Shown here in pieces: positions 22,660 through 35,141 of a stretch of 64,000 nucleotides of DNA. The number at the start of each line of letters is the position of its first letter. Position 1 is the stretch's first letter. The position numbers and the translations under genes are program-made. Source of the DNA: Rhopalosiphum padi (lineage: Eukaryota > Arthropoda > Insecta > Hemiptera > Aphididae); assembly GCF_020882245.1 (NCBI RefSeq), contig NC_083598.1:78249714-78313713 (forward strand), written 5' to 3'. The notes under the pieces are model-generated. The model was not told where the DNA came from. It ran no database searches and was given only the letters and a program-made list of their open reading frames with translations.

Positions 22660-25600
22660 TAATCAGGGCTGTGAATTTATTGTTTTAAAAATCATAAAAA
22701 AATTAATTTCAAAAATGTTATTGACATTTATAGAAAATAACCTAAAAAGTTGGTAACTGAGTATATCAGTACACAACTCAAAACAAATCAAAAATTTTTG
22801 AAATTTTTTTCACGTATAGAAAAGGCTAGTATAAACATAAACATTTAGTGAAAATTTCATATGTTTACGATCATTTGTTTTAGACTTACACCAAAAACCA
22901 AAATCGATTTTGTCAAAAACCGATTTTGCGTAAAAATTCTCGTTTTTTCTTAATTTTTATTTTGTTTTTTGGGCGCTTTTAAGAACTATATTGGAAAATT
23001 AAAATTTTGACCTCCCAAAAAAAAAAAAATATAGGTATATAAAAAAAACACATCATTGTAAAACCAATACATTAAATTCTTGCTCCGCTCAGAATCTAAA
23101 ATTTTAAAATTTTAAATGTTCGTAATCAACTAGAAACAAGTCAAAATGTTTTGGAAATTTTATCAAGTAATTGATAAATATACATATGGTTTACATTCCA
23201 AGTGTCTAAGGTTATTCGTTTTTCAAATCAAGTGAATATATCTAATGTAAAAATTTCAACTTCAAACGCTCATAAAAATGTAATTTGACTTTCCGGTAGA
23301 GATTTTTGTTTTTGATAAAACTAAACAAACTTATGAGGAATCTTTTATTAAATTTTCATGAATTTCTAATTCGAAATAATTTTCACATTTTCGTTATTTT
23401 TACGTCTTTTGTAAAAAATCGAACTCTAAATGCTAATAAAAAAATAGACACTGTATTTTTAATATTTTTTAACTAATATTCTAACAATATATATAAGGAG
23501 CCTTGTATTACATTTGCAAGATTTTTGACCCAACGAATACAATTTTATTGACATTTATAAACAAAAAAACTAAAAAAATTGAAATTTGAAATTGTCCGTA
23601 AATAACTCAAAACGAGTCAAAATATTTTAAGAATATTATTATGTATAGAAAATGAGAATATAAACATTTAGTTAAATTTTCAAGTATTTTCAGTTATTCG
23701 TTTTTGAATTTCAATAAAATAAGAAAATCGTTACATGAGAAATGATGGAGTGAATATCCAATGTCATAAAAATTTGATTTGAATTTCGAATAGAGATTTT
23801 TTTTATAAAAAATTAGACGAACTTACGAGGAATCTTGATTAAATTTTCAAATCATAGATTTAAAAAGAAAAATTTTTAAGAATTTCTAACATAAAATAAT
23901 TTGCTCATTTTTTTCAATTTTATGTATTTTATATTTTGTAAATTAGAATTTAAATGCTTATAAAAAAAATGTAGCTATGTATTATTAATATTTTTCAACT
24001 ACTGTTAGAAGCCTTTTATTAAATTTTCAAGCTTTTTTACACAACAAATCAACAAATAACATTTTATTGACATTTATAGAAAAAAAACCTAAAAAGTTGG
24101 AAACTGCAGAGTACCTATATATCCGTAAACAGTTCAAAACAAATTAAAATATTTTGAAAATTTTATGGTGTATAGAAAATGATAATACAATATTACAGTG
24201 TACTCTCGGTAACTCAAAGTTCACAGGGAAAAAAATAATTGGACTAACTACAAATATATCGAGTTATCAAAATTTTAATGTAGAGGCGTAGCCAGGGGTT
24301 TTTTATGGTGGTGGGGCTAAATAATTTTAACTTGAGTTATTGAAATTCAAAAACAACAACAAAACAAAAATATTGAAAATATATTAACGTTGATTTGCCG
24401 TTAACATATTTACTATTTTAAATAATTAAAATTTGTAAGACAATTTCCGTATTTAAATTTAAAAAGGGTGGAAAAGCAAGTATCGCTCTGCTGTATAGTA
24501 GTGATGGAGAGTAGGTCACTATAATGGATGTGTTAAATTTGAATACAATGACAGGTATCATTATTGTATACGAAATCGATTCTGAATGATGATGGAGATA
24601 ATTTGTCAGTCTAGGATTATATTATATTATTAGCTATATTTAAATTGTAATATATTGACATATCGTTATTATTTTACGCAATTTCGTAAAATATTTAATT
24701 TCATACGCTCGTACATTTTTTTCTACATTGTCGCTGGAGTTTTTTTTTTACAGTGATTTGAAGAAAATAATGTTATAGAGAACCTTGTATTGGGTTTTAG
24801 ATATAAATCACTTAAACATTATGAATTTTCAACTTAAAAATATCTTGCAAATTTTCGCGATTTTGACATATTTAGTAAACATTTGAACTTTACATGCTTA
24901 GCTTATAAACAACAATTATGACTAACAATTTTTGAATTTTTTTTTACTACGCTAAGTGCAACTTATTACAAACCTTGTATTATATCTATTTAAAAAATTT
25001 TTTGAAATGCCAAATTTTTTTTATTGGCATTTCAAACAAAAAAACTTAGACATAGGTACATCGAAAATTTCAATTGTCAATAAATAGCTTAAAAAAGTCA
25101 AAATATTTAGACTTGGTGAAAATTTCAAGTATTTAAAATGATTTTTTGTGTTATACAGCAAAATAAAAAAATCGATATTTTCGAAAATTGATTATGCTTA
25201 AAAATTCCCGTTTTTCCGTTCCTTTTTTAGGTTTTTATTTGACGTTTTTGAAACTACTAGAAATTTTAACTCACCAAAGTATCATTTAGATTCATTTTCC
25301 ATTTCAAAGAAGGGCTGAAGTTAAAAATTAAAGCATTATTTCTACTCCTTTAAAACGTGATGACATACACGAAAACAAGTTGGTGCATTTGGGAAGGTAT
25401 AAATTAAAAATTCCTAGTAATTTTCTAAAGAGCAGGGAAAAATAGACATTTTCACGCAAAATCGATTTTTGACAAAATCACAAAATCAATTTTGGTTTAT
25501 GGTGTAACTCTAAAACAAATGACCGTAGATACAAGGAATTTTAACTGTTTGTTTGTTTTATATTATAGAATTTTCTAAGCACGATAACATTTTTAAAATA

Positions 25601-26430
25601 CTTAAATTATTTTTTAACTATTTACTTTTTAAGTTTCCAATTTTTTTAGTTTTTTTTCTATGAATGTCAATCAAATATTATTTGTTGGGTAATAAAAACT
25701 TAAAAATTAAGGACGAGGCGCCTTATATAAATTATAATAATTGAAAAATATTAATAATACATTTTATACATAGTCAGTAATCACATTTTTTTTATAAGCA
25801 TTTAAAGTTCGAATTTTGACAAAATATAAAATACAAAAAAATGAAGAAAATGTGCAAATTATTTTGTTAAAAATTCATAAAAATTTTTCTTTTTAAATCT
25901 AAAATTTAAAAATTTAATACAAGATTCCTCGTAAGTTTGTCTAATTTAAAAAAAAAATTACCTCTACCAGAAACTAAATTAGAATTTTTATGAGTTTTTG
26001 AAAAGTTCAAATTTTTACAACATTGGTATATTCACTCGGTTTATTATGTACCTAGCGATTTTCTTATTTTGTTGTAATTAAAAAAACAAATAACTGTATC
26101 TAGATATTTTAAATAATTTACATTTTACACTATATGTCTATTTTATCAATTGCTATACTTGATAAATTTTCAAAACATTTTCACTCTTTCTGAGCTCTTT
26201 ACGGACATTTTCAATTTTTTCAATTTTTTATTCAATAATTATTAATTAATTAGTTATTATTTGTTGGGTCAAGAAGCGTGAAAATTTAATTCAAGGCTCA
26301 TGTAGATAAATCGTTACAATAGCATTTGAAAAATATTAAAAATAAATGGGTACAATTTTTTTTATAAGCATTTTAAGTTTGAATTTTGAAAAAATTTGTT
26401 AAATTTTAAATTATTTTGTAGTTAAAAATA
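22660..26430. repeat. Large foldback made of degenerate repeated modules
   Basis: Modules with the marks TATTGACATTTATAGAAAA, AAAAAGTTGG, AACTCAAAACAAATCAAAAT and TATAGAAAATGA recur at about 22720, 23540, 24070 and 25020 on the plus strand. Inverted versions follow at about 25500-26420. The pair ACCAAAAACCAAAATCGATT (about 22890) and AATCAATTTTGGTTTATGGT (about 25485) fixes the symmetry. There is no coding frame. It looks like a large non-autonomous element or nested copies of one. Confidence 0.65.
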
Positions 26431-27016
26431 TATATTATAATATATCAAGGCTGACTCTCCGTCTTCGAGTTTTTCTTATACAATGATATTATATCATTGA
26501 ATTCAAATTTAACACAATAATCCAGTAAGTATATAGTGACTCACTTGTAACCTACTGTAAAGCAGATCGACACCCACTTGCCTACCTTTTTTTACTTATA
26601 CAGTTATACTAATTTAAATTTAAAAAATTTCGTCTTGAATGTCAATACGCTAATTTTATAGAACAATTGTCTATAATTGAAAAAAAAATTGTTTAAATCG
26701 TACGTTTTCTAGCTGATTTGTGACAATTTTACGATATAGTATTATGTCGTAGTTCCATTTTGCGTAAAATACGATAGTAAATAAAATTACGAATTATAAC
26801 ATCGAAAAATAAAATAATATTATTTATTGACAAAATTATTATTTTCGTATTGACGTACTTGGCTATTTATAACCAGTGCGCGGCTACGATAAATAACCAG
26901 TTTTGACCTATGGCTGCATATGCAAGCGGGGTGGTGGAAGAAGTACTATTTCAGAACGCTGCCGCTGTAATCGCTTTAGCAGCACATGACGACGGCAAAT
27001 TCGTAATTTTTTTGCC
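26431..27016. other. AT-rich DNA with a GC-richer segment at 26880-27000
   Basis: The segment 26908-27000 reads on the minus strand as a short Arg-rich frame (ICRRHVLLKRLQRQRS, ending before 26908). I cannot tell whether it is a transposon remnant or chance. Confidence 0.3.
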
Positions 27017-27341
27017 AAAAACATGCTTTCGTACTTCCAATAGTACTCAGGCCTCGTTGATCGTAGAAACATGATTTTGGTATCAAAATAATCACGAGAA
27101 GTTGTACTAAATATTCTTGGAACAGATTTTCGATATCTAAATTTGCCGATTTTATATGATTTTTTAAAAAAAAGAAAAATTTTACAAATTTCAAACACAT
27201 ATAAAATTGGAACGAAAAAAAATTTTAAAATTCTGTTCCAAGAATATTTAGTACAACTTCTCGTGATTATTTTGATACCAAAATCATGTTTCTACGATCA
27301 ACGAGGCCTGAGTACTATTGGAAGTACGAAAGCATGTTTTT
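27017..27341. repeat. Perfect 109-bp inverted repeat with 107-bp spacer
   Basis: Arms 27017-27125 and 27233-27341 are exact reverse complements over 109 bp by eye (they begin AAAAACATGCTTTCGTACTT and end CCAAGAATATTTAG-type sequence at the inner side). The identity stops abruptly at both ends. There are no recognisable transposon termini. Confidence 0.9.
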
Positions 27342-27576
27342 CGGTCGATTTTTTTCTACTGGGACGGCCTCTTAAATAGGTAGGAACAGTGAACTTGACA
27401 CGAATATGTGCACTGTGGTGATTGATTATAAGATGGGTGGATGGATAGAAATATTAAATAAATATAATAAACTTATTCATTTTTGAATAGTTGATTAAGC
27501 AGCAGGTGAATCATCCAATACAATAAAAAAGTAAACAATTTATATGGCTATACAATATTATAATATACATACACAC

Positions 27577-27687
27577 TTCTGTAGAACTAGAGTCATCAGA
27601 GTCTGTGTCGTCCACATTGATGTTAAAGATGTATTCCATCTGCTGACTAGCCGACGTAATGACGGTAGACAATTCCCTCGAGCTTGT
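27577..27687 (-). CDS. Exon of an unrecognised gene (third of a phase-matched set)
   Basis: The acceptor CGATTAG precedes a 37-codon open segment (begins TSSRELSTVITS, ends DDTDSDDSSSTE, very acidic and Ser-rich), followed by a GTGTGT donor-like sequence; otherwise the frame runs on to a stop shortly after. Base composition is more balanced than the flanks. Exons 28208-28357 and about 28547-28600 join to it in phase 0. The product is unknown to me, and the 3' continuation was not found. Confidence 0.45.
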
Positions 27688-27789
27688 CTAATCGAATCAA
27701 AAATATAAAAAAAATATATATATATCAATATATCATACAATAATTATAGGACGAAACGAAAACGTGTGACATTAACTTATATTAATACT

Positions 27790-27975
27790 TTATTTATTTT
27801 TTAGTAATATTAATGGAGGTTTTAATAATACGAAATAATTATTTAAGGTCGTCGGCATATAATAATGATATACCTCGCGAATTGGCAAATTAATATCATT
27901 TATAAACAAGTTAAATAAAAGCAGTGCAATACGTGACCTCGAGGGACACTCGAAGTTACATGAAAAGGTTTGAGT
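27790..27975 (-). pseudogene. Fragment of a non-LTR retrotransposon reverse transcriptase
   Basis: The minus strand encodes LLFNLFINDINLPIRE, the block just before the catalytic motif of Jockey-type reverse transcriptases. The following YADDLK (YADD at 27849-27860) is in another frame, so a frameshift separates them, and a stop follows YADDLK. Both ends are truncated. It lies between two exons of the unrecognised minus-strand gene, so it is either an intronic insertion or evidence that this gene is broken. Confidence 0.75.
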
Positions 27976-28207
27976 AAAAATGTCTGTATTTAACATATTT
28001 ATTTTCCTATTTTATATAAAAGTGACTAGCCCTGAGTGCATTAGGTTACGAAAATCTAAACAATATATATTTACACAGTGGGGCTAAACAGAATTCAGGG
28101 AGGGGAGGCTATATAAAGGAAATAAGTGGGCTGCTTACTGTTCTTTAGGATCGGTTAAAAATGTATGCTGCACCCGACACAAAATCCTGCGCACGCCTAT
28201 GAGTTAC

Positions 28208-28357
28208 GCACAATGGGATAATTATGTCCATGGTAAGATCTACTATGACGCCAATATCATCGCCTCGGTTGACACTTTCGTCATTATTCCAACTATACGC
28301 ATAAGGAATCGTTGGATCACAATTCCAAGCGATCACATTTTCCAAATATCCAGCATA
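28208..28357 (-). CDS. Exon of an unrecognised gene (second of the set)
   Basis: The acceptor CCGTATAG starts a 50-codon open segment (YAGYLENVIAWNCDPT near the start, DDIGVIVDLTMD near the end) that ends at a GTAACT donor. Both ends are phase 0. The sequence has the composition of a real protein and no low complexity. Just beyond the donor, 28150-28195 carries transposon-like sequence (AGGCGTGCGCAGGATTTTGT on the minus strand), so insertion close to the splice site is possible. Confidence 0.5.
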
Positions 28358-28546
28358 CTATACGGTTAAATAATGTGTAAAGTATTTTGTGATTTGGTCA
28401 AAAAATATATATATATATATATTAATATTGATGATTAGGAAAAAAAAATCATATTTATTATTTATAAACTACTATGATATAAATTAATAACCAAGTTATA
28501 GTGACTGTCAAGTAGTAGTTTATACTACTGCATGTACTGTACTTAC

Positions 28547-28614
28547 TTTGTCTACAACGTTCGCTGCGTAAATGGACTCATCGTTCGGAACTTCATCGGA
28601 GTTTCAAAGAAGAC
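28547..28614 (-). CDS. Exon of an unrecognised gene (first of the set, possibly damaged)
   Basis: The donor GTAAGT follows codons for DEVPNDESIYAANVVDK, joining in phase to the exon at 28208-28357. The obvious acceptor (TTTTTCAG before 28614) leads into an in-frame TGA before DEV. Either a one-base change has broken it or another acceptor is used. No upstream exon was recognised. Confidence 0.4.
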
Positions 28615-28619
28615 CTGAA

Positions 28620-29733
28620 AAATATATTTACTATAATAATATAATGTAAACAGTAAACATCATATCCGTGCATAATAATTACTATTAAACTTATACAGAT
28701 TATTAGGTCTAATAGCAATTTAAGGGTTTCGTAGCCGTGGGTACCTAATAAATAATAATTATTATATGGGCGTACTCAAATATAATATAATTGTAATTTG
28801 TCATCCGTATAGATTCGGTATGTATTGCAATGGATCAATATCATTAATTACAGCGATAGAAAATGTATATTTAATTGGTTTTTTTCATTTCAAAATTCTA
28901 CGACATACGCGTTTATCAAATACCAATATTGGGAGTATATATACATATACTCGTATTATGTGTTTAGGGCCAACTTATGGTATATACGTATATACTATCT
29001 TTAAAAAAATGCAATATGCATATACGGAAAGCTTATTGCAGTGAGCGATGGAACATTGGAACGATTTCGATTTGAATCAACGATCAAGTGCATTCATAGA
29101 AAAATAAAAAATAATTTATATATAGCATGTATATTGTATATATAAATATCAATATCATAAATTAAAATATTCAGTAAATTTGTGTGTATCCTATGCAATA
29201 ACATAATGCAATTATATATTATGTTAACTGCGTTCATGTTGTAGCTATAAAAATATAATATAATACGTAAATAATTTAATATACAAAATCTAAATGACAC
29301 CAAATACATAATATTTATTATTCAGTATACCTAAGTCCCACACTGATATATTTTATGTTATTTGGAACTTTTTATAATACAGGCAAAACCGGTCCATAGT
29401 ACCTTTTTTAATTTTGTAGTCAATTAACATCTAACGATGAGTAACTTGTGATGACTTGCTCGCCCAATTTCAAAATATGAAAATCACCCTTTTTCCCACT
29501 AAACCCTATTTTGAAATTCAACTTAAGTACCTATTTCAATATGGTACTTGAAATGTCTTTTGGGTATTATTTCAAGAATATTATAGGTAATTGAATTTAG
29601 TTTTTGATTAATAGCCAACCGTGTTTGAGATACAATAATTGTTTTTCAAATAAATAAAATTGGGCTAAGAACGATCTATATAGATGCTCCTGATGATGCT
29701 CATAATCATAAATTCATAACTATGTATTTTTGG
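28620..29733. other. AT-rich non-coding DNA
   Basis: Short tyrosine/isoleucine-rich frames here are composition artefacts. No gene or structured repeat seen. Confidence 0.4.
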
Positions 29734-30260
29734 ACACATACTAGTTGCGGACAAATTATTTCAGGTCAATATTATAACATAACAATTGCGGACACGCGTT
29801 TCGTTGTCATAATACTAATTGCGTACAGAGATTATTTTTAATAAAAACCACGTGAGTTTTCCGTCAATCACACGTAACTTTTTAAGTTTTTCACTATACA
29901 TTTTTATACAGAAAAATAGAAAATAAACGAACAGAAAGACAACACTACGACAGATATTAAGCAAGCGAGTAAGGTTGTCGATAAAGTGCAGATTAAACAT
30001 ATTTTTTGACAGCCGTTTCAAAAACACCTGCACAATCTTAATGGTGATAAATAATATATATATACATAATGTATATATATTAATCGTTAATATCGAACAG
30101 TTCCCAACGTCCACAATCGTTAATATCAAAAATAATAATTGGACATTTATCCGCAATTCGTATCTTATATTTGTGTCCGCAATTCGTATGTTACCTTTTT
30201 AGATTTCGTCCGCAACTCCCGTGGTTTTTGTCACTTTGTCCGCAATTCGGAAACACCGGT
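29734..30260. mobile_element. Element with iterated inverted GCGGACAAA motifs
   Basis: The left side carries TAGTTGCGGACAAATT, CAATTGCGGACACG and TAATTGCGTACAG. The right side carries the inverse: ATCCGCAATTCGTAT, TGTCCGCAATTCGTATG, CGTCCGCAACTCC and TTGTCCGCAATTCGG. That is about seven copies pointing outward from a non-coding core. It looks like a MITE with repeated subterminal transposase-binding sites. Ends are approximate. Confidence 0.65.
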
Positions 30261-31007
30261 ATTTTTGATTAGTATAATCATAATCTGATAGGGTGGAGAA
30301 CGTAGTTTTTTCATTTTAGTTTAGAGTATGCCACACCCGCATATGTTGTCGTAGTCTTACAATCGTGTAACATGGAAAATTTTCGTACAGTAGGATTAAT
30401 TTTGTGTATTGAGCTTAAATATTAGAGTGAAATGACCTATTATTAAACTTAAAGGTGAGAACATTTTCTGTGTCCCCTTTTCGGTTTTTTACGATATTTT
30501 AATTCTTAAGTGAATTATGAGCATTTTTAAATTTAAATATTTTACATACTCACAACTATATAGCAAACAGTTCAGTAAACATAATGGTATAATACGTAAT
30601 ACGTATATTATTAGTATAGTATATACGTTTAGCTGAGTTTGTTTCTCGTTAACGATAGGTAAAACTTTATTCGTACATACCTTACGTTGGCACGTTGTAT
30701 ATCTACGTGTGTTTAACGTCGACAATTTGGGTTGGTCGAAATTACGTGTATACAGAACGATTGATATTCGTAGGAAATATTGGATTTTATACCGATTTTA
30801 CACGGAAAATATACGTTGTAAATATTTGTTTCTATATTCTATACTGATCAGCAATCATATACCTATACGAAAGATACCTATAGCCTATAGGTACGTATAA
30901 ATTATTTGTAATAAGTTTTACACGAAAAATAAAGGTACATGACGTTTGGTTTGAATCTTTATGTAGGTTATACGATTGATAAGCTTCAAAACTTGATAAG
31001 GTTATTA
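30261..31007. other. AT-rich non-coding DNA
   Basis: Nothing recognised; short open frames look like chance. Confidence 0.35.
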
Positions 31008-31015
31008 ATGATTAT

Positions 31016-31167
31016 CAGTGGCGTGCTCACGTGGGAGAGATCAGGGTGTCATATCCCCCCTTTGGATTTTTTTGTTATGATATATTGTTTACATGAAGAA
31101 AAAATTTAGGGTCTGTGACAAGTTAAAAATAAATATCCCCCCTTTCAAATAGCTGAGCACGCCACTG
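31016..31167. mobile_element. hAT-like MITE, 152 bp
   Basis: Ends are CAGTGGCGTGCTCA and TGAGCACGCCACTG. It is flanked by an 8-bp near-duplication (ATGATTAT at 31008-31015, ATGTTTAT at 31168-31175), the size typical of hAT elements. TATCCCCCCTTT occurs near each end, direct rather than inverted. Confidence 0.85.
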
Positions 31168-34100
31168 ATGTTTATTAAACGTATACTATTTGTGAAATAG
31201 GTATTACCTATCCGTCTTTTGACCCAAAAATATATTACAGTTAACTATTCTTAAACTAAGCAATCAAATTGGACTCTGGGAAACTCCACACTTGTGGGCA
31301 CCTTTCAACTAAAAAAGGTGTTTAATTTTTTGATATACAAAAACTAAGACTAAGACTACAAAGACTAATAAATTAATAATTATGTTATATTAATATATGA
31401 TATTATATTTCATTATATCATACCATATTAGGACTATTAGGTACTAAAGATTTCTACCTACCTAACTTAGATTTGTATCCCTTGCTTTCTATTTTTCAAA
31501 TCGTTGTAAAAAATCATTAAAATCGATTACCGATTTTATAGTTCTCCTTACTCTTGAACACAACTGACTAATACTAAATAATAAAAATTATACAGAATGT
31601 ATACTGCACGTCTGTAGTACATAATTATCACAATATTTAAAATACATCACAAAGCAGATAGGTAATTAGTAATTAGGTTGTTGTGTGGGTGTGTGTGCGT
31701 ACTTATCGGCGACGAATATACATAAATTGCCCATATATTACGTTAAGGTGTGACGACAATTATCGGTATACCTTTCTTTACTTAATAAAAATAATATGGC
31801 TATTCTGCAACAGAGACAAACATAAATACCTACTATACCAGTAACGAGTACAGACGATTATCTCAACTTACAGGTTTATACTGTTTAGAATAGGTAAAAT
31901 GTATTTCTAAAAATAAATATTAATATTTTCTAAACTAAACATTTATTACTATCCTCATAACTCAACGATTTTCATTTAATCAAAGTTTAACTGTTGACAA
32001 TTTGTGTTACGTATTCATTGTACCTATAATTGCAGACTATTTTGTTCGTCGTTTTTGAAATTAATAGCTACATATTATGAACATATTTAGAAAGGTATGA
32101 ACCAAAAAATCAGAATGATTCAAATCCAATCACGATATATTCTTGAAGATTATTCAGCATGAATGTTGTTATACTTATAAATCAAGAAAAAAAAAGATTT
32201 AAATTAATTTTCATATGAAAAAACTATACACTTTTTACAAAAATAAAATCGACTCTTAAACGAAAAATGTGTATAATATACGTAAATCTATATTGTCACC
32301 TTTGTCTAAAAGTATTGGCGTATAGTTCATGATACTATAAATTGAATAGATATTAATGATATTATTATTATTGATATTAAAACAATAATATAATATATAT
32401 TAAAGTATTTTCTTGTATAGAAAATTTAAAATGTTTTAATGTTTTTCAATAAAGATACCTATTTAGTATTTAATATTCGTTGTTGATATTAAGATAAGTA
32501 AATACAATTATTCATTTACCATTTACCATTATAAAATTGTTGAACCAGTATTATGGTATAGTCATTGTGTCTTGTGTAACATGTGTATTTTTTAAATATA
32601 CATGTTTTTCTATCACAATTAAGTAAACATAAAAATGAATAATTTACTTAACATATTTTTACCAAAATATCGTTTTTTTTTTTCAAAAACGTTTGTTAGG
32701 TCTGGTGTTTTTTGTAAACGTATATCATTGATTTTATAATAGAATTATTCTAAAATCAATGGTATTATTAACGAGTATGTGCAATTATTGTCCATGGTCC
32801 AGTTAAGTGGCGCTCTCTATTAATAAAACCATGATAAAAAGTGACATTGCTAAGTACAGGTTTAATAGTATTAATTAAATTATTATTATTTGTTTTAAAA
32901 ACTCTTCATATTAATATTTTACAAAATTATAATGGTGTTAATTTAAGTAATTTCTAAATTACTTACCATAAACAACAACAAATTTTAAATCAATATTGTA
33001 TACATTTTATTGAAAATTATATAACATAACCCTTATATTTTATACATACCTAGTAAAGACAGTAGGTAAGTGCACAAAGTACATAATCCATTCAAGAAAA
33101 AATAAAATAAAATACAAAAATAAATAATTTTTTATTGCTTAAAACTTTTTAACTTAAATTATAAATATCTTACTTTGATTACACCTCCAGTCCTTGTAAT
33201 ACCTAATTTGAAAATGTGTTAATTTAAACATTTTATTATTTAAACATCTTTAAAACTGATTAAGTGATAAAACTACAATAATTCTAAAATTCAAAGTACC
33301 TACGACCTATTATAAGCTACTAAGCTGGTGGCTACTTAAACATGAATATTAAAGAACTAAACTCTGATGAATAACCAAATAGGTAGGATTACAATAAAAC
33401 ATCGACAACTGTAAAATAAGTAATACAAATCAAATAAATTACAAAACAATATCTATAACTAACATTATAATTTATTATTCAATCGTCAATCTTAATTAAT
33501 AAATAATCTGACCATGATGATGAATGATTAAATTTTAATGTAATATAACATTCTATAAATAAGTTATTAACAACTACATTTCATGAATAGAGCGCACCAT
33601 CAGTCCGGATCCGAACATTTAAAGTCTAAACTATGATAAATTTAAAAGAATTACTAATAGATTTATTTCAAGTAGGTATAGAAAAAGAATTGTTTTATTT
33701 TATGTTTTCTTAATTTCAATCCGAAAAAAAGTAAAAACTACATTAAAAGGTTTTATTAGTAGTTGAGTAGTACCTATGAGTACATAGGCCACAAGGATAG
33801 CTATATATTATGCTATATATACACTGAACGAAATTACTTCATTTTTCTACTTAAAATTTGAATTGTACTTAGGTATGTACCTAGTTAATAATGACTAACT
33901 ACAGTAGTAACAATCCAAAGTTTGGTCTTATAAGTAATAATACTTAAACTTTGAAATTATTAAAATAAATAAAATAATTTGGTTATCTTATATTTATGAA
34001 ACAATATCTAAATTAAGAAACGTGACTAACACTAACACTGATCACTGTGTATGTAATAAGTTATTTTATTAATAATAATGATTCATTAATTTATTAATTT

Positions 34101-34548
34101 ATTAATGAACAATATTTACTGAAAAATTGTCATTTTTACATTACTTCTTTAATATTCCCGAAAATATTCCTATGCGGGATTGTTCCCGGGAATGCTAACC
34201 CAAATAAATGTTACAGAATACAGTCTATGTAAAAATGGGAAGAAAAATTAAGTTCCACAATACCTACATAATATACAAATTTTTATATCTTAAATCTTTA
34301 ATTTGTATGTACTCATAAAAAAAATGTAAGATTCGCATGTACGCTAAAAAAAATGATTAACTTCAATAAGCAGAAAGCCATTGTGTTATCCACGGGACGC
34401 AACTATGATAACAACCCAACAACACCAATAACAAATAATAATTATTAAAAATCGAACTAATATGTATTCATTTTCCCTAAAAGATTACTACTTTAAGTAC
34501 ACAGTTCAGCAGTTTATTGTTAGGTACCAAATTATTTATCGTCAATGA
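31168..34548. other. Gene-poor AT-rich stretch
   Basis: No coding exon recognised over about 3.4 kb. It contains AT tracts and many short palindromes. A weak inverted resemblance between 32805-32825 and 33588-33605 (GCGCTCT) was not strong enough to call an element. Confidence 0.4.
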
Positions 34549-34556
34549 TTCATCGT

Positions 34557-35141
34557 CAGTGGCGGCTCGTGTGCTTTGAAAGTGGTAGGGCGATATAAAA
34601 TTTCTTATTTATGGAAAGTATTGAACACAAATAATATTAGTAGTAGTTATTTAATTAAATTCATTTAATACATATATAATGATAATGAAATAATAAAATA
34701 ATAATTGATTACGATGAGTTACGACGGCAAAAAGTAAATAATAAACACACGCAAGTTCGGAATCCGTGCATATTATCGGGGCATCGGGCGATTAAAATCA
34801 TCGCCCCGGCGGCAGTGTTATTATTGTGTTCCCCCTTCTTAGTTTTTGTATTCCGATCATAGTTATGACGAGCGATTTTTAACATCGCCCAAGATCGCAT
34901 TCGTTGCTCACGGATTTCGGCAAATTGTTATTGGTAATCGTTTCTCAGAAATTGTAAACTCCCATTATCTGATAATGTTTTCGTAATATTTATTAGTGTA
35001 AATATAGGAAAATTAATTTTAATTTTTGACAATAACATTATACTACAATATAAATTTGAAATTTTATAATAAACTTATAAATTAGTAATAAATAAGAAGG
35101 AGGGCGACCGCCCCGTCGCCCCTATCTACGAGCCGCCACTG
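34557..35141. mobile_element. hAT-like MITE, 585 bp
   Basis: Ends are CAGTGGCGGCTCGT and ACGAGCCGCCACTG. It is flanked by TTCATCGT (34549-34556) and TTCATCAT (35142-35149), an 8-bp target duplication with one mismatch. Internally it carries several ATCGCCC/GGGCGAT motifs, and there is no transposase. It shares its first eight bases with the element at 31016. Confidence 0.85.

Noticed and set aside
29815..30156. 113-codon minus-strand frame rich in Leu, Ile and Phe
   Set aside because: It lies inside the iterated-motif MITE and is explained by AT-rich composition.
32800..33610. Possible element with weak inverted GCGCTCT ends
   Set aside because: Only about seven bases match convincingly, and no target duplication was seen.
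34709..34900. 63-codon minus-strand frame
   Set aside because: It falls inside the 585-bp hAT-like MITE and has no transposase features.
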